A program made the position numbers and the translations under genes. From NCBI RefSeq assembly GCF_028858725.1, contig NC_084790.1, positions 6,082,001 through 6,146,000 of the forward strand: DNA of 64,000 nucleotides. The letters run 5' to 3'. This DNA comes from Colius striatus. Taxonomy: Eukaryota > Chordata > Aves > Coliiformes > Coliidae. Every line of letters starts with the position of its first letter. Position 1 is the first letter of the stretch. Below, in pieces: positions 44,372 to 56,300 of the stretch. Below the pieces are notes generated by a model. The model searched no databases, was not told the DNA's origin, and worked only from the letters and a program-made list of their open reading frames with translations.

Positions 44372-47300
44372 GTGAGCACCTGCAGATGTAAAGGACCTGC
44401 CTTGCCTACTGCTGAGACAATGACTTAAGTGAGGAGAGCAGGGCCAACGTGCAAGGGGTCCTTGAGGATAGCCAGGAGGAGACGGTACGTGTGTCTGGAA
44501 GGTTACTGTGGATCGGCTGGCTGCAGCCAGTGAACAGTGGGTAGTCTACAAGATGCTCTGATGTTCATAGTCAGAGGAGAACGCTGCTATGTGATATCAT
44601 TGCCCAGCAAGAGCAGAACAACCCTTATCTAGACTGGTGATGATCCTGTTGCTGCAGCTTTGCAAATGTGTTTTTTTTGTGTTCACTCCTTAGTTTGCTA
44701 TAAAATCACAGCACTACTTTTATTTTGAGACTTGGCTCAAGGATGCTGCTCGCTGCCTGCTTTTTCATCTGCACAGGGAGATGAGGGAACTGAACAGAGA
44801 GCTCTAGGAGTGAGGGTCATGCAAGTCTTTTGCCCCATATTTCTGACCTGCATCTCAAGAACCTTTTCCTTTCTCATTCCACCATGCTCCACATTTGAGC
44901 TTGGAAACCCACATAACACCAGCAGTCCTGATAGGACTCACTCACAGCTATGCTCCATATAAACATCGTCTTAATTTTCTTTTCTTGAGGTGCTTTGGAC
45001 CCACCTTACACTGTATAAATGGATTGTTTCAGTCCTGGAGAGGCTCCATAGCATCCATTCATCCTGGATTCTGTAATGCATTTCAGTCTGATAACTCCTC
45101 TCAGCTTGTAGCCTCAGCTTCTCACATCACAGATTCCCAGGGATTTTGCTTATCCCAGTTTGAGTCATCTTTTCCAAGTAATTTTTTCCAGTTCTCTTTA
45201 TTTTATGTGCCCAGACTCCTTGCAGAGAGGAGACTTGTGCCTCTTGCCTTGCTCTTCTAACAAATGACCTCTGCAACCAAGTCTTTGCACAGTACATTGT
45301 GTGCTACACCAAACCCTTTACAAAGACTCGCTGGTTTGCAAGGATTAGAACTGATGCATCATGGAAGTGTTCAGCAGCCTGCTCTGGGAGGGAGGCTAAT
45401 GGCTCTAGAAGTGGCAGAGAGGACAACAGTGACTCAAGGGTTGTATATCTTTCCGGCTTACCTTGCTAAGATCTCCTTTCCTGCTTGTGCCATGCTTTGC
45501 TCTTTCTACCTGTCCGGTTCGCTGGGCTTTTCTTTTGCTGATGGGTTTCTGCTTATTCCTTTTGGTGGTTACACTGATGCTTTTGGTTGGCATTTTCCTG
45601 CTTTGCTTGCTTGCTAGTTCAGGTGTTTCATACTCTCCAACCACAGTTTCTCACTACCGTGGATCTGGGCAATCTGAGTTCATAACACACAGGCCGTAAT
45701 TTGTAGCCAAGGAGTTGTTCTAAGTATTTGAATGTTTTCCAGGCTATCCCCTTCAGATACCAGTCGATGATGGATCGGATGAGCCTGTTTCTGAAACATC
45801 TGATGCTAAGAGCACCCCAACTACGGAAGGTGGGAGCTCTTTGACTTACTGCTTTGAAACCATGATGGATGGGGTCGTGGTAAACCTTGCTGAAAGACTC
45901 ACCGTGCCGTGTTCTGGCAGGGTTTTTCTGGAGGAGTGTCTTCATTCTTGGACAAATGCTCTTCTGTAGTCTCATCACAAGTGATGTTTGCTACTCTGCA
46001 AAATGAGATAATGAGCTTTAAAGATGGAGAGTGAGTTGGAAGGCAAGGGAAGGTGAAGTGTTTATTATAGTTTAGGAAGTTGCTTGCGGTTCATTTCCTG
46101 AAGACTTTCACATAGTGACAGCGAGGCCACATTAGCTCAGTGCACTGAGGAGCAGTCCCATGTCATTTGCTCAGAGGTTTGCATTATTGTGCTTGCACAA
46201 GATACTTGACAGCGTGTCGTGGTTGCTGTGTTCTCTTTCAGAGTGAGATAGACCTCATAGCTCTTTTTTGCCCCTTCTGTATTTACATGTTCATTAGTAC
46301 AGTCTGATTCATGTCGGAATGATGAGATGGGCAGTCTACACATAAACCAAAACCATGCTGAGATAGAAGTCATAGTAGGGCTCAAGGCATGTCTGTGCTG
46401 CTCCAGAGTGTTATCTGAATGCCATGTTTGTAGAAAGAATCTAATTCTGAAGTGGTCTAGAGAGTGATTCACCATTTTAATTAAGTGCACATTTGATGTT
46501 CCTCTTTCTACTTTAATCCCAAGTTTCCCCCTCTTGGAGACTTCAGGTAAAGGCTTTAATTTGCAAAATTTATCAAAAAGAAAGGTAGGTAGAGATGTTG
46601 ATGATCCCTGTCCTGCTGTAGGTGTTGGCTTACCAAGCATCCATGAAGTGGCTCTGTTCCTGTGTATGTGGCTCAAGAAATCTGTTCTGCACCTGGCTCG
46701 TGCAAAAGGAGATATTGTTCCTCTTCTCAGTTGGATCAGAACTGTCATGACAAGCAGGCATACCTCTGGTAGACAGAGCCAGTTGTCTGCTTGAGAGCTG
46801 CACAGAGTGTGACACAGTCTCAGTGCTCATGTGGTTTATGAAGGTATCTGATGGGAGTTCTTCTTTCCTGCTCCAGACCAGTGATGTCCCCACGCAGATA
46901 ACGTTGCATTGCATTCAGATCAGGCACCAGTGGCTGTCTTTAGCTGTGCATTTTCAGACAGTGTTTATGCCAAAGCCTTCAGCTGCATAAGGAGTGCACT
47001 GGAGATGTGTGGTTTGTGTGGCAGATGGGACAGCTCATGGTGTCCCTACGATAGCATCTTTACTCTGTCACGCTTGATGTCTCCCTTCACAAACACTGGC
47101 TCAAGGGAGGGAGTCAGGTGCTCTTCTGAGCAAGAAGTTCTTAAGGCATGTCCTGGCCTCCACAGGGTTTTGCCTCTCAACAGCTATGTGAAAGCTGCAT
47201 TGTTTTTCAGATGCCACAGCACCTTTAGTGGAGGAAGGAGACCGCGAAGATCAGGGTGATGTCGAACAGCACGGGGAGATCCCAGAAGGAACCACAGGTG

Positions 47301-50300
47301 AGGGAGACCAAGGTGCAGTTTCATCTCTTGATGCAGACAGAGCAGAGAGCTGGATTACTGCTTAAAAATAATGCTGCAAAACCTCTCACAGGCTTGCTTT
47401 GCTCCTGATGCGAGCTTCCTTCTCCATGGCTCACAGAAATGATTCCTAGTGTACAGTTGTTCTCTTGCCTTCCCCATCCTGGGGGAAACTTGCAACCTTT
47501 TCTTCTCTCTTTCTCAGCTCCACAGCTGACAATCTTTGTGTCTGGTGTGTCTGTGTTGGCTTCACCTCTCATCTGCAGGCTAGATGCTTAACTGCAGCTC
47601 TCAGTCATCTCTGCCAGCAGCCCTGCTTTGCTGGCAAGGTGAGGCACTCACAGCAGGATCTCACTGCTTGTCTCTCTGGTGCTCTTGCTCAGCCCAGCCC
47701 ATGCAGTTGTCTTTGAAGTGGCAGGCAAAAACCAGGCCACTGCAGCAGTTCTGGGGCTGCTGCTAGTGTGGTGTAAGGACAATGCAGAGGAAGTGATGTG
47801 GCTAATTCAGCCTGAATGTTCTGTGGGGAGTCACTGCAACTGGGCCTGGTTTTCCAGGTATGAGAGTCTTTCAGAGGAGGAAGGGAGTGAGTTTGCAGCA
47901 GTGGTGTGTATGTACATGAGGGCAGGAGCTCCTGGGACAGTCTGGTCTGTATGTGAAAATTGTTTGTCCTCTGTGCAGTAGCCACTGGCTTTTCCCGGAA
48001 GCATCAGGCAGGATCTCAGAAAAGTATTGGACAGAAATGAGCATCTCTTAATGCTTGAACACTGAAACAAGGAGCACACAGCAAATTTGTCCTGTGTCCA
48101 GTGCCCAGGCTGCTGGTGGAGCTCTGGGCTGAAATGCAGAGTTGCTCACCTGCTAGCGAGGATGTGCGTTGTGTGGTTCAAGGTCCGACTGCACCAGCGA
48201 GCCAGGAAGAAGCAATGTGTCCTGCACTCTTTGGGAAGAAGAATGGGGAAAACCAGAGAAGTTCCTCATTTTATTGTGACACTATGACATACAAATATAA
48301 TTGGTTAGGCCTTTTTGAAAGTCGTCATGTAATAAATTGAAAACATTCTGATAGAGACAAACCATCGTTGCTGTGGAGAACATTGTGCTTCTCTAATGTA
48401 CCAGTGGTCCTGAAGTGTCACATTTACATCAGACTTGGATTTGATAGTGTTAAAATAACCTCAGCAGAGTTCATTGCAGTAAGCCAGGTAGTAGACCCCA
48501 CAAAGATGGGAATCAGGTAAGAGTTAGACGTTAATGTGTGCTACTGGTAACATGAAGCACCAGGTGGGGGGAGAGGAGGGGGTATAAACCTGCATGTTTC
48601 CCTGCTCCTTACAGCTTGTTTTCTGAACCTCTGGCTGAAGGAGCTTATACTAACCTGCCACCCTGGATGTGCAAGTTGGGGAAACACTCCTTGAGTCTGG
48701 CACAGCACAGTCTGAATAGATCTACCTAGCTCCATCATCAGTGTGGGTCGATTGCCTTTCTGATACTGCCCTGCTCATCCCACAGCGCTGATGGGCAACA
48801 CTAGTGAGGAGGTGAATAGACTCTCTGGACACGCAGTTCAACTTAATTCTTGTTTTGGTCATGTTTTTCCTGTTCTTTCTCTGAACTGGGACCAGCTGAA
48901 GAGGCAGGTGTAGGAGCCACTCCCAACCTGGAGGACCATGCTGCAGGAGATGCCACTCAAGGTTAGTAAATAATTTGTTGCTGAGGTCCAGTTATTGCTG
49001 CTCATGTGTGTGTCTGGTTGCTAGTGGCTTGGGAATTTTCTTCTGCAACACAGATGCTCTGCACTGTATGAGCAGTTGTGCAGTTCTCCCCGTTCCTGTC
49101 AGAGGAGGGTCATACGTGCTTTGAATGTTCCAGCGTACTCATTTCAGGGAACTGCAGCTTTTCATGCACTCAGTTTCTCTTTCATATGGCTGAAGCCTTG
49201 GTGCGTGTTTGTCCTGGCATCCTCTAGGCCAGAAAAGGTAATAACCATAGCTGGGATGGTGCAGTTAGCCAGGAGCAATTGCTCAGCGTTGACTAGAGTC
49301 AGAGTCGTGGAGGTCACACAGGAAATAAGTGAATTGTTCAATTAGTATGTCTCTCTCTAATGTAAACTATGTCTCAGACCTACTTGCTGATGCCCTGACT
49401 TTAACACTGAGTGTGTTTTTTTCTCATCTGAGTCTTAGAGTGAGTCTTTGACTGACAAAGCCAGGCATGGTGGGCAATGAGTGTTTTTAGAACATTAATT
49501 GTGCATCTGCTTAGATGAGCCAAGATATTACCCAGGGACCTCTTGGCTATCTGGAAAGCCTCTCTTGACTCAGTTCAGACTTGATGGAAAACTTCAGGAT
49601 GGGATTTTCCCAAAGCATCCAGCGCTATCTTAATTCCATTCCCAATTAGGGCAGACTTATGGGTCTTGCTGGCACTAGTACACCGTAGAGCTAATTTAGT
49701 GCACTGCTTAAAATCTTAGTTAAACCCCATTTTGTAAGGTCGTTTTCTGCATAGTACATTAAAAATTACTCCGGTTGCTTGGGCAGCATCTTCCCCCCTC
49801 ATGGCTGTATTAGTGCATTTACAGACATCCTTATCTTTTAAAGAAGTAAATAGGTCTTTGCCTTTTCAGCTCGGGGCAGAATTCAGGTCGTCTTTGCTTT
49901 CCACACACAGATGAGGACAATTACGGGCAGCCTGCACCCTGCAATTAAAATAAAACCTTTGCTTGCTGGTCCAGTGGTTTTTGGACTGGCAACTCTTCTG
50001 TACTTAAAATAGTAGTGCCACTGCCATACAGAATTCAAGATTGTTAGAAGGAGGGAGTTGAGCTTCTGTCTGCCCTCTTCAGTCTGGTTCTAACTGCTGT
50101 TTCTCTATAATTTTTTAGTATTGTCCAGAGGTCTTTCAGCTGTCAGATATGGGGGAACACAGAGCTCTACTCTGATGGTACCTTCTCATGGTTTAAGCCC
50201 AGCTGGCAACAAAGACCCGTGCAGCTGCTTGCTCCCTTCTCCTGCCCCTATGTGGGCAGGGGAATAGAATCAGGAGAAAAAGGTAAAAAACCTCATGAGT

Positions 50301-53300
50301 CGAGATAAGGACAGTTTAGTAGGCCAGCACAAGGGGATAAGAAACAGCTGTGACAGCATTAAAGGAGTGTACAAGGTGAGTGATACCTGGAGCCCAGAGC
50401 CTGACGCAACAGCCGCGGTTCCCGTGCCCCGCAGCGGCGCCGTGGGAAAATGAACACTATCCCAGCCAACCCAGGACAAACCTACAGATGACATTTCTGG
50501 GTTCTTCTGTGAAATGCAACTTCCCTGAAAGTGATCTTGTAGCAGTGTACTGCTTGTTTCTAATGGTTCTCTTTGATTCGTAGGAAAAGGTGGTTGTTGA
50601 TGCACACAGAGGGTCTTGGTTGACTTGTTACCAGCTGTCTGCATTTGGAAAAAAGTGATCTTTGCAAGGGGAAGTTGGAATGTGTTTTGGAGCCTCAGGT
50701 GGAGAAGCATCTTCTGATTCACAGTTTGTGTCGTGCTGGTGGTCTGCCAGCTCTTGAGCTTGTTCTGCACGTTTTGCCTCAGAACCCCCAACAAGTCCCA
50801 GAGTTTGGAAGCCCTTGACCCGACTGTCCACAGCTCTGTGCTCATGCTGTTCATTTGCAGAAGAAGTGAGCCAGGGTGATCTGCTGGCTACTGCAGAAAC
50901 ACCTTTCAAATCCCTGTGGTTATAAGAGGTGTTTCTTGATGCCACATTTCAAATATTACCTACCTCTAGGTGCCAATTTAAGATTTCTCTTAAACCACAG
51001 TTTCAGAGGTCTTTGTGTGGGAGTATCCCTTAGCCATTATATTCTCTTAAAATTAGGAGAACACTGATAAAAGACCGAACCAGCCTTGATTTCTTTCTTA
51101 TTTTGATCTTGTTTGTTAATCTAACAAAGCCACAGTTGAAATCTCAGTACCAAAGTGATCTGATCTACATTCTTTACACTTCAGTGTTCAATACTCAAAA
51201 AGACCTGGGAGTATTTGAAGCTGGACAGATTCATAGTATAATATGCACATTCTTACTAGACAGTTGCCTTTAAAGTGATTTACCTGTGTTCAGGGTGAAT
51301 TCTGCATTGTTCAGTTCATCTTTCCTTCAGTTGAATCAATTCAGCTCCAGCTCAACCAGAACATATGGCTTAGTGCAGCAACAGTTGGGTGAAATTGTAG
51401 AGGTCTGTGTCATGCATGAGATCAGCAATAGAACAGAATTCTCTCTTATACCTGCCCCGCCTCCCTTCCCCCCAAAAAAAGAGACATCCGTGTCTCTGTG
51501 ACCTTAAGGGTTTAAATGTCACAGTTGCTACTCTGCTAAAATGGTGGCAGCAGCACTGGACCTCTAGTTGGAACGTGGCCACAGCCACATTTTTGCTTGT
51601 AGTCCGTTCCACCAAGACTGTCTGCTCCACTGGCTGTTGAAATGCACAACAGTAAGAACAGAGACATAGGAGTTCTCTTCCCCAAGCTCATTAGCAATAA
51701 AAATGATCAGAATTTGAACTCTGACAGGAGGTAACTGGTGCCATGTCTGCATGAACATCTGCAGGGAAGGAGAAAACAGTAGGGGTTTTGTAAGCCCATG
51801 AAGGAGAGGAGTGTGTTCAGGCCCTTGAAGCAACAAGAGGTGGTCACTGGCCAGCAAACCGATGTTCCAGTGGTTCTATTAGGTTAAAAAATGGGTGTGT
51901 TTTGGCTTCTGAAAACCTCCATAGCTAAAGCTGCTGATAGAGCATGGTCACAGCAGATTCGGTGGCTGGACACCCCAGCCGTCTCTGGGACTGGGTCCAG
52001 GAGGGTATCTGGTCTCCCACAAGCTGTGATTGTCACTATTCCTGATTCCCACAGGAATCAGAGTTTCTTTAAAGGTAAAAGCCACTGTAGAAGTGAGTTT
52101 TCCATTCAGTGGGGCAGTGTGGGACTTGCTTTTATCCTCCAGACTGATGGTAGAAATCCTTAGTGCCTTCAGCACTACATGACTGAGTACCTATTTGACA
52201 TGCCTGTGCTAATTGTTTGCCCATGCTTCGTACCCTGGATCTTACACCGCAGGGGAGCCGAGCTCTCCAAAGCCACAGGCAACTGGGCTTCTTCAGCAGC
52301 CTCTTCTGTCGCATGAAACAAAGGCTACAACAGCAGCTCCCACCAGAATCGAGGTCACTATCCCAATCCCCCTAGATATGTACCAAGACTCCAGACCATC
52401 TGAGGACAGGAATGAGCTGTGGGATCATCGACGCAGAGAAGGCAATGGTGTGGACCCAGTGCTGGGAACAAAGGTGTGTCATGATGTGCACACAGAGGGG
52501 TTGGCAGGAGCAGGTGTCACAGATGACACCCGTACGAAAGGTGGACCATCTCCTTTATGTGTCAGAGCTCCGTTAAAAGAAGATGCCAGTGAAAAGGAAA
52601 GAGATGAGGACCGTGATATCGACGAAACTTCTGAACAGGGTTTGCTTTCCCTGGTGGAACAGCATGTTTCACCAGGACCTGAAGTGGGCTTGTGCCCAGT
52701 GATAGCTAAGGAAGCTCTTGAGAGAAACGCCTTCAAAGAAAGTAAGGCCAAAGATGCCCTCGGAGACATCCCTAGAGAGACATTTCATGTTGATGAATCA
52801 CGTAAAACAGGAAAGGATCAAGAGGAGAGGAGACAGCCACTGAGTGGGGAAGAAGACACAGATGTCACCCCATCAGAGCCTTCTGAAATTGTCTCCCCAA
52901 AAGAAGCAGAGCCCGGGGGCAGAGAAGATTCTGGACCATTGCTAGAAACAGCCAAGCTGCCTGTTGAGTTAAAAGATGATGTAGAAGACAAAGGTGCTCC
53001 TTTGGAGGAGACTGTGCCAGATACAGGAGAGCGCCGGACACCCACGAAGAAAGCTTCTGCCCGCGTTGCAGATAAAGCTGTCAGTCGTGTCCCTCTCCTG
53101 AAAGGTGTGTGCACCCTTTGCCTGCCCTGAGCTCACATTGCCGGTGGCTTGCTCATGACAAGGCTGCCTGAACCAGTTACTTCAGCTTGCTGCCACCTCT
53201 CGAATCCTGCTGCTTGGGAAATGGCCTGGACCTTTGCTGTGAACTGATCTACAAGGTGCCACTGCTTCTCCCTCCCTCCTTCCCTCTCCTTCCCTCTTTA

Positions 53301-56300
53301 GTTCAATCCTGGATGTTCTGGCAGACTTGTCAGACCCTTCCCCTTCGGTTTCACGTCCCTTGCATGGTGCTGGCCTGTCCCCAATCATGCTTCGTTCGCC
53401 TGGTTTTTGTTTTGATTTCCTTGGATCTGTGGGGTGGGGACCTTAACTCACTTCCCAGAGAAGATGGATGGATGCTGTTCTGGTATGTTGGAGTGGAGCT
53501 AACCCAGTGCACACTGCGGCTTGTTCCAGCAAGACACGTGCTTTCTGGTTTTGCATGTGTCCACTGTTTGGTGCAGTAACTCCTTGTATTGGCTTTCTTA
53601 AAGAGGAGGGAGGAGGAAAAAGGCAAATGAGATGGCAGGTCTAACCATGGAAAAGGCCAAGCATTGGCCCAGTTTCTTTTAAATATCCACTAGTGGCTGC
53701 TGTTGAAAGCAAGGTCTGCAGGCAGCTGGACCTTTGCCTCCTGCAGGGCATGTTTGATGATCTTACAAAGCATCCAGTTCAGGATGATGTCTCCCTGATG
53801 TTCTGTGGGAGGAGCCTGTGTGTGTAGAGGCCTGGCTCTTGGGTGCATCTAACAATGTGTGTGTCTCTAGGCTGGGCTGGGCTGGGAGGGCAGCCAGAGC
53901 CTGGAGCTCCTGTATTCACACAGCATTCTCAGTCTTAGCTGTCTTGCGTGAAGGTCTGGGTTCACAACCAAATGCACAGGCATCCCTGCCAACAGAGCAG
54001 CTCTTAGACCTTTCCTTTCTCCAAGGCTATTTCCCACCTTTCCTCCAGAGAGTAAGATGGATGTTACTAGGGCCCTGCTCAGTAGTCAGCTGCAGGTTTT
54101 GTAGAGAGTTGTGTTAATAAGCTGAGGCAGTAGGACACAAGTTAAAACCCAGTGGTGTCTCACCGTGCTGTATCTCAGCTCTGCCTGCCTAGGGCCCAGC
54201 CTGGGGGAAGCTCTGCCTTTCATCACCCCAGCACTACATCCCCAGAACTGGCTTGGCCTCTTCCATTAGCCTGGAAATGCTGCTTTGGTTTGTGGCAGAG
54301 AGTGCGTGCTCTTTGCTTCATGGAGTTCATGAAGGAATTGTTGATGCAGCTTTTTTTTCATTGGAATTAAAGCTCACAACATATTTCTCATCCTTCACTA
54401 TGGATTAAGGCTGTGGGAAGCTGCTCACACATGCTGCAGGGCATTGGCATGGCTTGCTGTCACTCACCTCAGAGCCTGGAAATGACGGCGGATTGGGGAG
54501 ATGCATTGCCCAAAGTCATCTCATTTCTGACTCAGTAGCAGGAATTTCTTTTTTTATTTAGTGGTCTTTTCCTTCAAAGACATAGATACCGTGTGGCTGT
54601 TCAGCTCCAGTCTGCAGTTTTGGTGAATTTGGAAAGAGTAGCGCATCCAGGGCCAGTGCTGGACTAATATGATGTGTGTCACTGGCGAAGGACTGACCTC
54701 TCATGACAAGTTTCCAATGCACTTGGAATAACATCAGCAGCTTTTCCTGCCAGATTAGGTTGGAATTAGCTGAAGATGGGGAAAAGTGTTTTTGTTATGA
54801 GTGCCTTGTAGAGCAAACATGATTTCCACCTTGTTCCTTATCTCCTAATTAGCCACACTGCAGTCTGCTGTGCTTCTAGAGTGTGATGAGACAAAACTCT
54901 GAAATATGGTCACTGTATGCTTGACATGGACACATAGGACAGCAGCTAAAACCCTGAGACCCTACAGGGTCAGACCCTGATGGAAGGCGCACTGGGGAGG
55001 CAGGAGCAGTGTGTTCCCACACACTGTGTGGGAATTAACAACTGCCAGGTATGAAAATGCCGTGCAAAGCCAACACACTGAACAACGACGTTCAATGAGA
55101 TCATGGGCAACCCGGTGCTGCCAGGATTAGGGCATCCCTCAGTTTCAGTCTTTATGTGGTTGATAGAACCAAAGGGAGGCTCACATTTAGAGTTAAAGAA
55201 AACTGTTCTTTCCCATACTAGAACTCAGATACTGTTGGAACTCGGTACAAATCTGGGCAAAATGGTGTCATAAAGACCTTGTGATGTGCCTTTGATGCTC
55301 TAATTATTACTAGTGCACTGTTGACCGTGCACAGAACTGTTCCAGAAATAATGTGTTTATGACATGGAAGTAGTTCTGCAAGAAATAAGTGACTTAGTAA
55401 CATTTCTAATAGTATTTAGTTTAAAGGAGAGCAGGAACACAAACACCCACCCAGCGTGCACATTGCTGTAGCATAGGCTACTCTGTCATCTCTCTGTAGT
55501 TTACTGACCAGTCTCAAGAAGTTTAACTGTGTGTGTTTCCATTTGTCAGGTCGCATTGACAGCAAAGATAAGGAAGGGACTGAAGCTGAGGACAAGAAAC
55601 TGAAGGTAAGCTCAAAAACAAAACCAGAGGTGACATCAACCCAGAAAGTGCTGCGCATGTTCCTGACTCCCTTCTCCTGCTCTCCTGGACTGCAGTTGTG
55701 CCCCTTAGGAAACTTTGCCATTATCTCCCATTCTTCTGTCTGTCTTTCAGGAGTGTTTTGTTTTTCCTTCCCTCACTCAGGTTTGGGTGGTGCAATCCAT
55801 GGTGATCTTTGAGGGTCAGGAAGCAAACCAGATCTAAGAGAGACATGTGGCTCAGGAGGTTGGGTGGGTGGTTAGAGAAATCATTTCCTCAGCCTGAGAG
55901 CAAAAAGCAGACAGCTGGCTTTGCTGGGGAAGGTGACTGCAAAAGCAGACTGAAAACTTCACTGGGCTGTACTAGGGACAAGCAGCAGTGAAAAGAGCAA
56001 GATATGTAATTAAAAAATTGAATAATCTAGGCCTTGCAGGTGCCATGAGGAAGAGAGTTTAGTAGTGGGTAAATTCTGTAAGTTTAGAGATGTCTGTCAC
56101 ACTGCTAGTTTGGAGGAGCTTTAGTTCAGCTTGCCATTAGCATGGCAATGGACAAGGTAAGGTAATGGACAAGCTGATGGACAATTAGGGGGTGAAGAAT
56201 TAAAGGTGAGCAATATAATTGTTTTCAAACAATGTGAAATCATGTCTTTCTCTAGAGAGATTTGGCAGGGTTGTGTCAGGCAAAGTGTTTGACATGATGC

